This document shows, piece after piece, positions 17,420 to 25,966 of a DNA stretch of 64,000 bases. Below the pieces are notes generated by a model. It was not told the origin of the DNA and ran no database searches. It was given only the letters and a program-made list of their open reading frames with translations. The stretch covers positions 1-64,000 of the forward strand of contig PYIZ01000052.1 in the NCBI GenBank assembly GCA_003635265.1. Direction: 5' to 3'. A program made the position numbers and the translations under genes. Each line of letters opens with the position of its first letter. Within the stretch, counting starts at the first letter, position 1. This stretch comes from Candidatus Poribacteria bacterium (lineage in GTDB: Bacteria; Poribacteria; WGA-4E; PCPOR2b).

Positions 17420-18400
17420 TTAGCGGTTGACCTGTTTGACCCGTCCCCATATCGTGAGGGTTTTACCGGCGGGAGCAACGGCAAAAGCGGGACCAAACCA
17501 TGCAGGAGCAAGGTCATCCTCAGGATGATTGGTGAGATTCTGAGGATTACTCCCATCAGCGTTCATCACGTAGATGTCGGGGTTCGCATCCGCCGCTCTA
17601 TCAGACACGAAGACAATCCGCCTCCCGTCAGGGGACCATGAGGGTTCCCAATCCTTAAAGGGATGATTGGTGAGGTTTCGCTGATTATCCCCATCGGCAT
17701 CCATCACGTAGATGTCGAGGTTTCCCACTACCCCACCTCTCTGAGACTCAAAGACAATGTGCTTACCGTCAGGAGACCAGGAGGGCGAACTGTCCCAAGC
17801 GGGATGATTGGTCAGGTTTCGCGCATTTCTCCCATCGGCACCCATCACGTAGATTTCAAAGTTCCCATCCCTCCGAGAATAGAAGGCAATCCGTTTACCG
17901 TCAGGAGACCACGCAGGAGAGAAATCCTCACCATGCTTCAGAGTGAGGTTTTTAGGTTTGCTCCCATCGGCGTTCATCACGTAGATGTCATAGTTCCCAT
18001 CCCTAAGAGATACAAAAGCAATCCGTTTGCCATCGGGAGACCACGCGGGGTCCCAGTCCTCAAACTCATTGTCAGAAAGGTTTCGCTGATTACCCCCATC
18101 GGCATCCATCACGTAGATTTGTCGGTTCCAATCCTTACCACTCCTATCAGCCGTAAAGACAATCTGTTTGCCGTCTGGAGACCATGAGGGATACTCGTCA
18201 TCGCCAAGAGCGTTAGTCAGGTTTCGCAGATTACCACCATCGGTATCCATCACGTAGATCTCCCACTGCAAATCGTCCCAAACCCTATCAGACATGAAGA
18301 CAATCTGTGCCTGTGCGTCAACGGTTACCATCAGTGGGGTCAACCCCGCGAATACAACGCTAACTAAAATCAGATGTGTCAGATTGGTTTTCCGGTGCAT
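17420..18400 (-). CDS. TolB-like six-bladed beta-propeller, secreted
   Basis: Six PD40 blades, more divergent than the 15230/16330 pair: D-I-Y-V-M-N-A-D-G-S and N-L-T-N-H-P linkers, and loops with aromatic residues in the first two blades (V-W-D-D-L-Q-W-E). Signal peptide starts M-H-R-K-T-N-L. ATG 18400 follows GAGGAGG; the frame upstream of it is only the ribosome-binding region. Tail identical to the 16330 copy. Confidence 0.88.
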   Translation of the reverse strand: MHRKTNLTHLILVSVVFAGLTPLMVTVDAQAQIVFMSDRVWDDLQWEIYVMDTDGGNLRNLTNALGDDEYPSWSPDGKQIVFTADRSGKDWNRQIYVMDADGGNQRNLSDNEFEDWDPAWSPDGKRIAFVSLRDGNYDIYVMNADGSKPKNLTLKHGEDFSPAWSPDGKRIAFYSRRDGNFEIYVMGADGRNARNLTNHPAWDSSPSWSPDGKHIVFESQRGGVVGNLDIYVMDADGDNQRNLTNHPFKDWEPSWSPDGRRIVFVSDRAADANPDIYVMNADGSNPQNLTNHPEDDLAPAWFGPAFAVAPAGKTLTIWGRVKQVNR

Positions 18401-18467
18401 CTGCCCTTCCTCCTCTGTCCTCAAATCGTTTTTTTATGCTTCGGTACCGTTCTCTCAATAATGGCGG

Positions 18468-19445
18468 TTATCGGTCTACCTGTTTAAGCCAAACCCACAT
18501 TGTAAATTTTTTGCCCAAGGGAGAAACTGAGAGAGGAGAGTTCAGCCATGCAGGATCTTCGTCATCATCGGGATGATCGGTGAGGTTTATCGGATGACCT
18601 CCATCGGCAGCCATCACATAGATGTCTGGGTGCCAAATTCTAGTTCTATTCGACACGAAGGCAATGCGCTTGCTATCAGGGGCCCATACGGGATTCCAGT
18701 CCCTATCGGGATGATTGGTGAGTCTTCGCTCATTCTGCCCATCGGCGTCCATCACATAGATGTCCCAGTTTCTGCGCGCCCCATCCCCGACGGAAGTAAA
18801 AGCAATTCGCTTACCGTCTGGGGACCATGAGGGATTCTCATCACGACGGTCATTATTGGTGAGGTTTCGCTGATTGCTGCCATCGTCGTCCATTACGTAG
18901 AGATCCATGTTCCCCTCCCTAATGGAAACAAAGACTATGCGTTTACTGGCAGGTGACCATGAGGGGTTATCGTTACGACTGCCAGCATTATTGGTGAGGT
19001 TTCGCTGATTACCCCCGTCGGCGTCCATCACGTAGATGTCCCATTTTCCCTCCCTATCAGACACGAAAGCAATCCGTTTGCCATCCGGAGACCATGAGGG
19101 GTTCCAGTCATCAAAGTCATTTTTAGAAAGGTCTCGCTGATTGCCCCCATTGACATCTATAACGTGGATTTGCCGATTCCCAACCCTAAGGTCCAGTTCC
19201 CTAGAAGTAAAGGCAATCTGTCTACCGTCCGGAGACCATGAGGGGCCCTCTTCAGCCAAGTGGTTGTCAGAAAGTCTTCGCGGATTGCCACCATCGCTGT
19301 CCATCACGTAGATTTCCGAGGGACCATCCCTATTAGACACGAACGCAATCTGTGCCTGTGCTTCAACGACTACCATCAGCAGCGTCAGAACCAAGACTAC
19401 AAAACTAGCCGCAATCAAATGAGCGAGATTGCATCTCCGTTGCAT
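18468..19445 (-). CDS. TolB-like six-bladed beta-propeller, secreted
   Basis: ATG 19445 sits behind GAGGAGGG; the 45 residues that the open frame adds upstream are spacer. Six PD40 blades, with variants such as Q-I-H-V-I-D and P-A-S-K-R. Tail S-V-S-P-L-G-K-K-F-T-M-W-V-W-L-K, the only copy with V for G after the Trp. Signal peptide R-R-C-N-L-A-H with core ending V-E-A-Q-A-Q. Confidence 0.88.
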   Translation of the reverse strand: MQRRCNLAHLIAASFVVLVLTLLMVVVEAQAQIAFVSNRDGPSEIYVMDSDGGNPRRLSDNHLAEEGPSWSPDGRQIAFTSRELDLRVGNRQIHVIDVNGGNQRDLSKNDFDDWNPSWSPDGKRIAFVSDREGKWDIYVMDADGGNQRNLTNNAGSRNDNPSWSPASKRIVFVSIREGNMDLYVMDDDGSNQRNLTNNDRRDENPSWSPDGKRIAFTSVGDGARRNWDIYVMDADGQNERRLTNHPDRDWNPVWAPDSKRIAFVSNRTRIWHPDIYVMAADGGHPINLTDHPDDDEDPAWLNSPLSVSPLGKKFTMWVWLKQVDR

Positions 19446-19503
19446 TTGTTTTCCCTCCTCTGTTCTCATTTCGGATTTTTTACCGCTTCTCTCAATAATG
19501 GAT

Positions 19504-20496
19504 TTACCGGTCAATCCGTTTGAGGCAACCCCATAGCATGAGTACTTTACCTGCGGGTGCAACCGCAAAAGCAGGATCATACCATGCAGGATCGGTGTCG
19601 TGATGGGGATTATTGGTCAGGTTCCGCGGATTACTCCCATCCGCGTTCATCACGTAGATTTCCTTGTTCTCATCATCCGCCCTATTAGATACAAAGGCAA
19701 TCCGTTTACCGTCTGGGGACCATGACGGATTCCAATCATTAAAGTCATTTTTGGTCAGTCTTTGTTGATTCTCCCCATCAGCGTCCATCACGTAGATTTG
19801 TCGGTTCCCACTCCTATCATTCCTAGCGGACGTAAAGGCGATCCGTTTACCGTTAGGGGACCATGACGGATTTTCATCATGCCGGGGACTTCTGGTGAGG
19901 TTTCGCGGATTTCTCCCATCGGCGTCCATCACGTATATTTCCTTGTTCCCATCATCCGCCCTTTTAGATACAAAGGCAATCCGTTTACCGTCTGGGGACC
20001 ATGACGGATTCCAATCATTAAAGTCATTTTCGGTGAGTCTTCGCAGATTATCCCCATCGGCGTCCATCACGTAGATTTGCCAGTTCCCACCTGTGATGTT
20101 CCTAGTTCCGCTAGAGGTAAAGGCAATTCGTTTGCCGTCTGGGGACCATGCCGGATCCCATTCAGCAAAGTCATTGTTAGTAAGTCTTCGCCGATTGCCA
20201 CCATCGGTGTCCATCACGTAGATTTGCCGGTTGCCCGCCCTATCATTCTTGTCAGACGTAAAGGCAATCCGTTTGCCATCAAAAAACCATGAGGGATACC
20301 AGTCAGCCATGGGATCATTGGAGAGCTTTCGCGGATTACCCCCATCGTCGTCCATCACGTAGATTGCCAAGTTCCCATCCCTATTCGACACGAAGGCAAT
20401 CCGTGCCTGTGCGTCAACGACTACCATCAGCGGCGTTAGTCCCAAGATTGCAACGCCAGCTAAAATCAGATGGGTGAGATTATAGCTCCGGTGCAT
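19504..20496 (-). CDS. TolB-like six-bladed beta-propeller, secreted
   Basis: Start 20496 is chosen by alignment with the other copies and an AGGCAGGACAG upstream, a weaker ribosome-binding site than its siblings. Six PD40 blades; blades 3-4 and 5-6 form a near-duplicate pair (both contain [17 protein letters not shown], then V-S-x-R-A-D-D), evidence of internal two-blade duplication. Tail A-V-A-P-A-G-K-V-L-M-L-W-G-C-L-K, with a unique Cys. Confidence 0.88.
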   Translation of the reverse strand: MHRSYNLTHLILAGVAILGLTPLMVVVDAQARIAFVSNRDGNLAIYVMDDDGGNPRKLSNDPMADWYPSWFFDGKRIAFTSDKNDRAGNRQIYVMDTDGGNRRRLTNNDFAEWDPAWSPDGKRIAFTSSGTRNITGGNWQIYVMDADGDNLRRLTENDFNDWNPSWSPDGKRIAFVSKRADDGNKEIYVMDADGRNPRNLTRSPRHDENPSWSPNGKRIAFTSARNDRSGNRQIYVMDADGENQQRLTKNDFNDWNPSWSPDGKRIAFVSNRADDENKEIYVMNADGSNPRNLTNNPHHDTDPAWYDPAFAVAPAGKVLMLWGCLKRIDR

Positions 20497-20564
20497 CTGT
20501 CCTGCCTTTTCTGTCTTCAAATCGCTTTTTTTATTTTCAAACACCGTTTTCTCAAAAGCGACAG

Positions 20565-21518
20565 CTATCGCTCAACCTGTTTTAGCCACCCCCACATCGC
20601 GAGCATCTTACCTGTGGGAGCGACTGCGAGAACAGGGTTATACCATGCGGCATCAGTGTCATGGCTACGGCTATTGGTGAGGTTCCGCTCATTACCTCCA
20701 TCAGCATCCATCACGTAAATCTCAAAGTTCCTACCCGCAAAATTCTTACCCTCGCTAGAAGTAAAGACAATCTGTTTACTGTCCGGTGACCAAGAGGGAT
20801 TCATATCCTTAAAGGGATTGTCAGAGAGTCTTCGCTGGTTACCACCATCGGCGTCCATTACGTAGATGTCCAAGCCCCCGCCCCTAACCGAATCAAAGGC
20901 AATCTGCTCACCGTCCGGAGACCATGACGGATTTTCGTCATGAAAGGCATTATTACTAAGATTTCGTTGATTACCACCATCGGCGTCCATTACGTAGATT
21001 TCTAAGCCCTCACCCCTAACGGAAACAAAGGCAATTTGCTTACCGTCCGGAGACCATGACGGATCCTTATCATTAGCGGGATTATTGGTGAGGTTTCGCT
21101 GATTACTACCATCGGCATCCATTACGTAGATTTCAGGGTTTCCATCTCGCTTAGAACCAAAGACAATGTGCTTACCGTCACGAGACCATGAGGGTGCATA
21201 GTCATCATGACGATTGTTGGTGAGGTTTTTCGGTTTACCTCCATTGGCAGCCATCACGTAGATTTCAGGGTTTCCATCTCGCGTGGAGCCGAAGACAATA
21301 CGCTTGCCATCCCGAGACCATGAGGGTGAATAGTCATCATGACGATTGTTGGTGAGTCTTCGCTGCTTACCCCCATCAGCATCCATCACATAGATTTCCC
21401 TATTCCCATTCCTATCAGACACGAACGCAATCTGTGCATGGACCACCGTCAGCGGCATTAGACACAAGACTACAACGTCAATTAAAATCAAATAGACGAG
21501 GTTGTATCTCCATCGCAT
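20565..21518 (-). CDS. TolB-like six-bladed beta-propeller, secreted
   Basis: Start 21518 (M-R-W-R-Y-N-L) is placed by homology; a weak GAGCAGGAGAG precedes it. Six PD40 blades with blades 1-2 nearly identical (N-N-R-H-D-D-Y-S/A-P-S-W-S-R-D-G-K), and S-R-D-G in place of S-P-D-G in both. The blade order matches the 21554 copy, its closest relative. Tail A-V-A-P-T-G-K-M-L-A-M-W-G-W-L-K. Confidence 0.88.
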   Translation of the reverse strand: MRWRYNLVYLILIDVVVLCLMPLTVVHAQIAFVSDRNGNREIYVMDADGGKQRRLTNNRHDDYSPSWSRDGKRIVFGSTRDGNPEIYVMAANGGKPKNLTNNRHDDYAPSWSRDGKHIVFGSKRDGNPEIYVMDADGSNQRNLTNNPANDKDPSWSPDGKQIAFVSVRGEGLEIYVMDADGGNQRNLSNNAFHDENPSWSPDGEQIAFDSVRGGGLDIYVMDADGGNQRRLSDNPFKDMNPSWSPDSKQIVFTSSEGKNFAGRNFEIYVMDADGGNERNLTNSRSHDTDAAWYNPVLAVAPTGKMLAMWGWLKQVER

Positions 21519-21553
21519 CTGTCTCTCCTGCTCTGTTCTCCCAATAATAGCGG

Positions 21554-22510
21554 CTATCGTCCAACCTGTTTGAGCCTCCCCCACATCGTGAGCTGCTTCG
21601 CGGCGGGTGCAACCGCAAGAACAGAGTTATACCATGCAGGATCAGTGTCATGGCTGCGGTTATTGGTGAGATTCTGCTGATTTCCGCCATCGGCATCTAT
21701 CACATAGATTTCATAGTTCCTACCCGCCCAGTTCCTACCCTCCCTAGAAGTAAAGGCAATCCGTTTACCGCCCGGGGACCATGAGGGATTCGTATCGTTA
21801 AGGGGATTGTCAGAAATTCTTCGTTGATTACCCCCATCGGCGTCCATCACATAGATGTCCATACCTCCACCCCTAACGGAATCAAAGGCAATGTGTTTGC
21901 CGTCTGGAGACCATGACGGATTTTCCTCATGAAAGCCATTATTGGTGAGGTTTCGCTGATTGCCCCCATCAGCGTCCATCACGTAGATTTCAACCCCATC
22001 CCTAACGGAAACAAAGGCGATGCGCTCGCCGTCCGGGGACCATGACGGATCCTTGTCAATAGCGGGATTATTAGAGAGGTTTCGGTGATTACGTCCATCG
22101 GCATCCATCACGTAGATTTCCTCGTTTCCATCTCGCTTAGAGCTAAAAACAATACGCTTGCCATCGGGCGACCATGAAGGTGAATCATCATCATGCCGAT
22201 TCTTGGTGAGGTTTTTAGGTTTGCCGCCATCAGCGTCTACTACGTAGATTTCCTCGTTCTCATCCCTAACAGAAACAAAGGCAATACGCTTGCCATCAGG
22301 AGACCATGAAGGTGAATAGTCATCATGCCGATTCTTGGTGAGTCTTCGCTGATTCTTTCCATCAACGTCCATCACATAGATTTCTTGGTTCCCATTCCTA
22401 TCAGACACGAACGCAATCTGTGCCTCTGCCTCAACATCTAGCATCAATGGAGACAGTCCCAGAACAACAATCACTAAAATGAAATGTGCAAGATTACATC
22501 TCTGCTGCAT
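21554..22510 (-). CDS. TolB-like six-bladed beta-propeller, secreted, first in the array
   Basis: First gene of the array in the transcription direction. Six PD40 blades, closest to the 20565 copy, from which it is separated by only 35 bp instead of the usual 67. Signal peptide Q-R-C-N-L-A-H with core ending V-E-A-E-A-Q. Tail [16 protein letters not shown]. If the nine genes are an operon its promoter should lie at 22511-22700; I see no clear consensus there. Confidence 0.88.
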   Translation of the reverse strand: MQQRCNLAHFILVIVVLGLSPLMLDVEAEAQIAFVSDRNGNQEIYVMDVDGKNQRRLTKNRHDDYSPSWSPDGKRIAFVSVRDENEEIYVVDADGGKPKNLTKNRHDDDSPSWSPDGKRIVFSSKRDGNEEIYVMDADGRNHRNLSNNPAIDKDPSWSPDGERIAFVSVRDGVEIYVMDADGGNQRNLTNNGFHEENPSWSPDGKHIAFDSVRGGGMDIYVMDADGGNQRRISDNPLNDTNPSWSPGGKRIAFTSREGRNWAGRNYEIYVIDADGGNQQNLTNNRSHDTDPAWYNSVLAVAPAAKQLTMWGRLKQVGR

Positions 22511-22913
22511 CTGCTATTCCTCACCCGTTCTCAAACGTGATCCTTATTCTTTGGGTGCCTTGGGTTGACAACCCTCCTCCAATTAAACGGGCGGCTCAGG
22601 TTACATAAAATATGACGCTGATGTTAGAAATTGTGTAACAGAAACCGAGTTTGTTCTTCAGAGTTTCGTTTCCTCGCACTGCGGAGCACAATGTATCGAG
22701 TTTATCGCTCGATCAACTTACAAATAGACAATCTCGTGTTAAGAAGTCGTGTAATAGAAACCGCAGGCGGGGCATCCTGCCCCGGCCTGACCGCCCTCAC
22801 CGTAATTAGGTTCGGCACATGACCCATAAAAAAAGCCCCAGAGAGGCGACAGGTGGATAACAGGCAGCTCTCTGGGGCTAATTAATCTTGTGCCGATTCA
22901 GGCGAAAATGTCA
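22511..22913. other. Intergenic region with hairpin, direct repeat and terminator
   Basis: Holds a pair of imperfect direct repeats (22622-22648 and 22737-22763, both ending in GTGTAAYAGAAACCG), a hairpin GGCGGGGCATCCTGCCCC near 22765, and the terminator listed separately. No convincing gene is seen. Confidence 0.5.
22827..22880 (-). terminator. Intrinsic terminator after the alcohol dehydrogenase gene
   Basis: Perfect 12-bp arms AGCCCCAGAGAG (22834-22845) and CTCTCTGGGGCT (22868-22879), and on the minus strand a run of T (A run at 22827-22834). It is 34 bp past the stop at 22914. Confidence 0.85.
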
Positions 22914-23879
22914 TCAATCATACTCTAGCACAATCTTAATAGCCTCATCCTTCTTATGCAGAGACAACTCAAAGCCGCGCTGCACCTCTGTAAACGGCAG
23001 ACGATGCGTGATCATAGGCGAAACATCAATCCGTCCCTGTGCAATCATGTCCATCGCCAACGGGAAATTATTCTGTGCATCAGGACCCACAGATCCAATC
23101 AAGCGAATATTCTTCCTGAACAAATCACCGAAACCGAACGGATAGGTTGGCTCATCAGGCACACCGAACGCCAGAATCGTCCCATCACGCTTAACCATAT
23201 CCATACACTGATTGATTGTCTCCGTCTGATGTCCTACCACCTCAAAGACTAGATCTGCCATCCTGCCGTCCGTGATCCCCTCAACAGCAGCGACCGGATC
23301 CACTTCAGCGGCATTAATCGTATGCGTCGCCCGCATCTGTTTTGCCGCTTCCAGACGAAAATCAACGAGATCCGTTGCTATGACCGTTTTCGCCCCTAAG
23401 TTACTTACTAGGTGCGTGAACAGCAATCCCATCGGTCCCTGTCCCACCACAACAACATCCTGATTGAGCAGATTCCCTAACTTGCTACACGCCCAAATCA
23501 CCGTGCCAAGCGGTTGAGACATCAAGATACAATCCTTGCGCTCAAATTCTACTAACGGAACTGTGACGGCTTCGTTGGCAACAAAGTATTCCGAAAGCCC
23601 ACCGGGACGACCCGGCAGCGCAAGCACCGCGTCCCCTTCCTTAAACCGATCCGACTTGCTCTCAACAACCTCGCCGATACACTCATGGATGGTCATTCCT
23701 GGCGACAGCGGATAGGCATCGGCTGGATGTTCCATTACAAACGATGGCATGTCAGTGCCACAAATAGCATTCATATGATTCTTTATAAGAACAACCCCCT
23801 CCGGATCAGATGAAATGTCCGGTCTATCAATATCAATCATCTCGATCTGACGGGGGGCAACAATTTGTGCAGCTTTCAC
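22914..23879 (-). CDS. Medium-chain zinc-dependent alcohol dehydrogenase family protein
   Basis: GTG start at 23879 behind AGGAGG. N-terminal GroES-like domain with I-C-G-T-D near residue 40 (catalytic zinc Cys), H-E near 67 and D-A-V near 84; the Rossmann part has V-V-V-G-Q-G-P-M-G near 142 and I-A-T-D near 164. The four-Cys structural zinc lobe seen in many relatives is missing, making it shorter (321 residues). It probably oxidises a polyol or sugar alcohol with NAD. A strong intrinsic terminator follows. Confidence 0.88.
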   Translation of the reverse strand: MKAAQIVAPRQIEMIDIDRPDISSDPEGVVLIKNHMNAICGTDMPSFVMEHPADAYPLSPGMTIHECIGEVVESKSDRFKEGDAVLALPGRPGGLSEYFVANEAVTVPLVEFERKDCILMSQPLGTVIWACSKLGNLLNQDVVVVGQGPMGLLFTHLVSNLGAKTVIATDLVDFRLEAAKQMRATHTINAAEVDPVAAVEGITDGRMADLVFEVVGHQTETINQCMDMVKRDGTILAFGVPDEPTYPFGFGDLFRKNIRLIGSVGPDAQNNFPLAMDMIAQGRIDVSPMITHRLPFTEVQRGFELSLHKKDEAIKIVLEYD

Positions 23880-23905
23880 ATAGTCCTCCTAGACAAAAAG
23901 TAAAG

Positions 23906-24050
23906 TAGTAGGCACGTTGCTTTTAATCCCAATCTTCGGGGCTCCGCGTGCCGTGCACCGAGTGAAATAAACTCCAAGCAATTCGTAGGGAACGGGGATC
24001 TCCGTTCCGTTTATCCTCACGTATTACGCATCACGTATTATACTTCATTA
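23906..24050. repeat. Composite intergenic repeats: interrupted hairpin, GTAGG hairpin, heptamer array
   Basis: GTAGTAGGCAC at 23905 and CGTGCCGTGC at 23946 look like the two arms of the GGCACAC hairpin family split by about 27 bp. A GTAGG-family hairpin GGAACGG/CCGTTCC follows (23989-24008), then heptamers TCACGTA, TTACGCA, TCACGTA, TTATACT (24017-24044). Confidence 0.6.
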
Positions 24051-24115
24051 ACCCAGTTGCTTGAATCCTGATTTATCGGGACAGGGCAATAAATGGCACC
24101 TTGAGTTGGAAATAA

Positions 24116-25705
24116 TCAAACCTTATAAGCAAATAATTTCGCCTGAAACATCTGTACACGAATGGCGAGCATCTCACCAACATCGGTGATATCACTGCTG
24201 CCCTGCCAAGTGACAACCTGATCCTCCTGATCTCCGGTCAGCGGATCGCACATCTCAAAAGTGAAGCCTTCAAGGGGGTTAGCATCCGGGCACTGCATGG
24301 TGGGTATCCTCTGCATCAATTCAACACGGATCCATCCACCCGGTGCACAGCGGTAATTCAGGCGCAATTCATTCCCTTGTCGAAACACCGTGGGAATCGT
24401 GAATCGTCCTTCCGTTGCTGCCTCAACACCACAGAGCCGATGGGGACGCCAGCGTGCCCACCTATTCTGGGAAGGCTGCATTTCCGGAAAGATTGCTTCC
24501 TGATACTGCTCCTTAACAGTGTGCAGCGTCGAGCGCGCATGGTAAGGCACTGCCCAATTGCCGTCGGGAAGCTCTACCAGCCCGTTGCGCCAGACATGGA
24601 TCTGTCCCTCTTCCCCACTTCCTAATGGTCCTAGTTCAGCCGCCGCTCTGCGCTCAGGACGGGTCCAGATCAAACCATCACGACTGAAAGCGAGCTGCAG
24701 GTCGACATGATCGGTAGCGTTATGGAACACCGGAATGACCATGGCGTGTAGCTCATCTCGACCCGGATAGGGAAAGTAGCCAGCTCCATAAAACGATATA
24801 TCCAGCGGATCCTGCGCATCGGGATAAATCAATAACTTTGCCGCGGGCCACTTGCGGAAATTCTTTGTCCGCGTCAGTCCGATCGCACGGCGAAACACCT
24901 CGGTCTCAGGCATACTTGCACTCAAGGCTTGTGGCTCTTCCGGCGCAACCCCTTGGGGCTGTATGTACGCATAATACACACCGTTGTGTGTGTCATAACC
25001 CGGGCAAATCCCACCGTTCACAGAGTAGTTGGCGAGTGGTTCAGGTAGACGCGTCCACGTCATACGATCCGGCGAAGTCAAGCCAAGTAGCTGTCCCTTC
25101 AGAACCACCTTGCGCCCGGAATAAGATCGACCCTCGTAGTGCTCCGCACGCCAACATCTGTCCGCTTCATCGTGATCAACCTCTTCGCCGGTCTCTCGGT
25201 CCAGCCAAAACCCCTTTGCCTCCAGCGCTTTGAACCGCTCTTCCGGCGATGCGGACGGATCTTCAAAGATGCTCGCCTGCAACGATGTCTTGAGAATATT
25301 GTTGTCCGTCGAACCGTTAAATTCAGTCTGACCTAGCACCGGTCGCTCCCAATGGTAGCCATCATCACTGACAGCGAGGCAGGTTTTTTCTCCGACATTG
25401 TACAACATGTGGAGCCGGCCATCTTCGCACCAGACATGACCGGGGTAGGCAACCTCCTCAGTTTCCCATTCCTTCTCAGGAGTTAAAAATGGCTCAGATT
25501 TGTCCGCCGCTTCCACCCGCAAGCCCACGCCAATGGGTGCATCGAACATTTCGTAGTTTCCCTGACGCGTGGTACTCCGGTGACCCGTGAAAATCTCCGC
25601 CAAATCCACCATTGCCATCCACGTACCGGGGTTGTACCGCGGACGCACCCAGTCGCCGGGAAAATAACTGCCGCGCCCCAGAATCTTCTCCCGTTGTTCA
25701 GCCAT
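24116..25705 (-). CDS. Glycoside-hydrolase-like beta-propeller protein (GH32/43/130-like fold)
   Basis: ATG 25705 with AGAGG five bases upstream; a GTG two codons earlier is possible. The 529 residues contain repeated blade signatures of five-bladed glycosidases: V-W-C-E-D-G-R-L-H-M-L-Y-N, S-D-D-G-Y-H-W-E-R-P, I-S-F-Y-G-A-G-Y-F-P-Y, F-S-R-D-G-L-I-W-T-R-P. There is no signal peptide, so action is cytoplasmic. The C-terminal 100 residues look like a beta-sandwich. Planctomycetes and Poribacteria carry many such proteins of unknown substrate. I cannot assign a catalytic Asp/Glu pair with certainty. Confidence 0.7.
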   Translation of the reverse strand: MAEQREKILGRGSYFPGDWVRPRYNPGTWMAMVDLAEIFTGHRSTTRQGNYEMFDAPIGVGLRVEAADKSEPFLTPEKEWETEEVAYPGHVWCEDGRLHMLYNVGEKTCLAVSDDGYHWERPVLGQTEFNGSTDNNILKTSLQASIFEDPSASPEERFKALEAKGFWLDRETGEEVDHDEADRCWRAEHYEGRSYSGRKVVLKGQLLGLTSPDRMTWTRLPEPLANYSVNGGICPGYDTHNGVYYAYIQPQGVAPEEPQALSASMPETEVFRRAIGLTRTKNFRKWPAAKLLIYPDAQDPLDISFYGAGYFPYPGRDELHAMVIPVFHNATDHVDLQLAFSRDGLIWTRPERRAAAELGPLGSGEEGQIHVWRNGLVELPDGNWAVPYHARSTLHTVKEQYQEAIFPEMQPSQNRWARWRPHRLCGVEAATEGRFTIPTVFRQGNELRLNYRCAPGGWIRVELMQRIPTMQCPDANPLEGFTFEMCDPLTGDQEDQVVTWQGSSDITDVGEMLAIRVQMFQAKLFAYKV

Positions 25706-25729
25706 TTTCACCTCTTTCTCACGCCTTCA

Positions 25730-25790
25730 GACTAATTGGTTCATTGGTTCATTAATAAGCCAATAAATTCATGAACTCAATCGGTTTCGG
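25730..25790. repeat. Octamer satellite (AATGAACC, inverse orientation)
   Basis: TTGGTTCA, TTGGTTCA, TTAATAAG, CCAATAAA, TTCATGAA: 8-bp units on the opposite strand to the other arrays. The rest of 25791-25966 is AT-rich with no gene. Confidence 0.6.
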
Positions 25791-25966
25791 TTGTACTATA
25801 GCAGATTTTAGAATTAACTAGACACTGTAGCGCAATCTGTCAGTTTGCGATCACAATCTAAATGAAGTTTAATTTTTTAATTCGGTAATTTCTGAGCGAT
25901 GCCAAGTGCGGTTAAAAACCGCATCTACCGGGCCTGGGGAAAATACGGAATGCGCCTCTTTCCACT

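Noticed and set aside
17663..18187. Plus-strand 174-aa frame with repeated I-G-x-H-H-V-D
   Set aside because: It is the complement of the PD40 blade repeats of the minus-strand propeller; the regular motif is a shadow, with no ribosome-binding site or signal peptide.
22622..22763. Pair of similar 26-bp segments as a possible attachment site
   Set aside because: Matches are imperfect and no integrase or mobile gene is near; listed only as a repeat.
22914..23145. tRNA or rRNA genes anywhere in the window
   Set aside because: I looked for conserved tRNA TTCRA and CCA-like ends and rRNA motifs while reading and saw none; a tRNAscan run would settle it.
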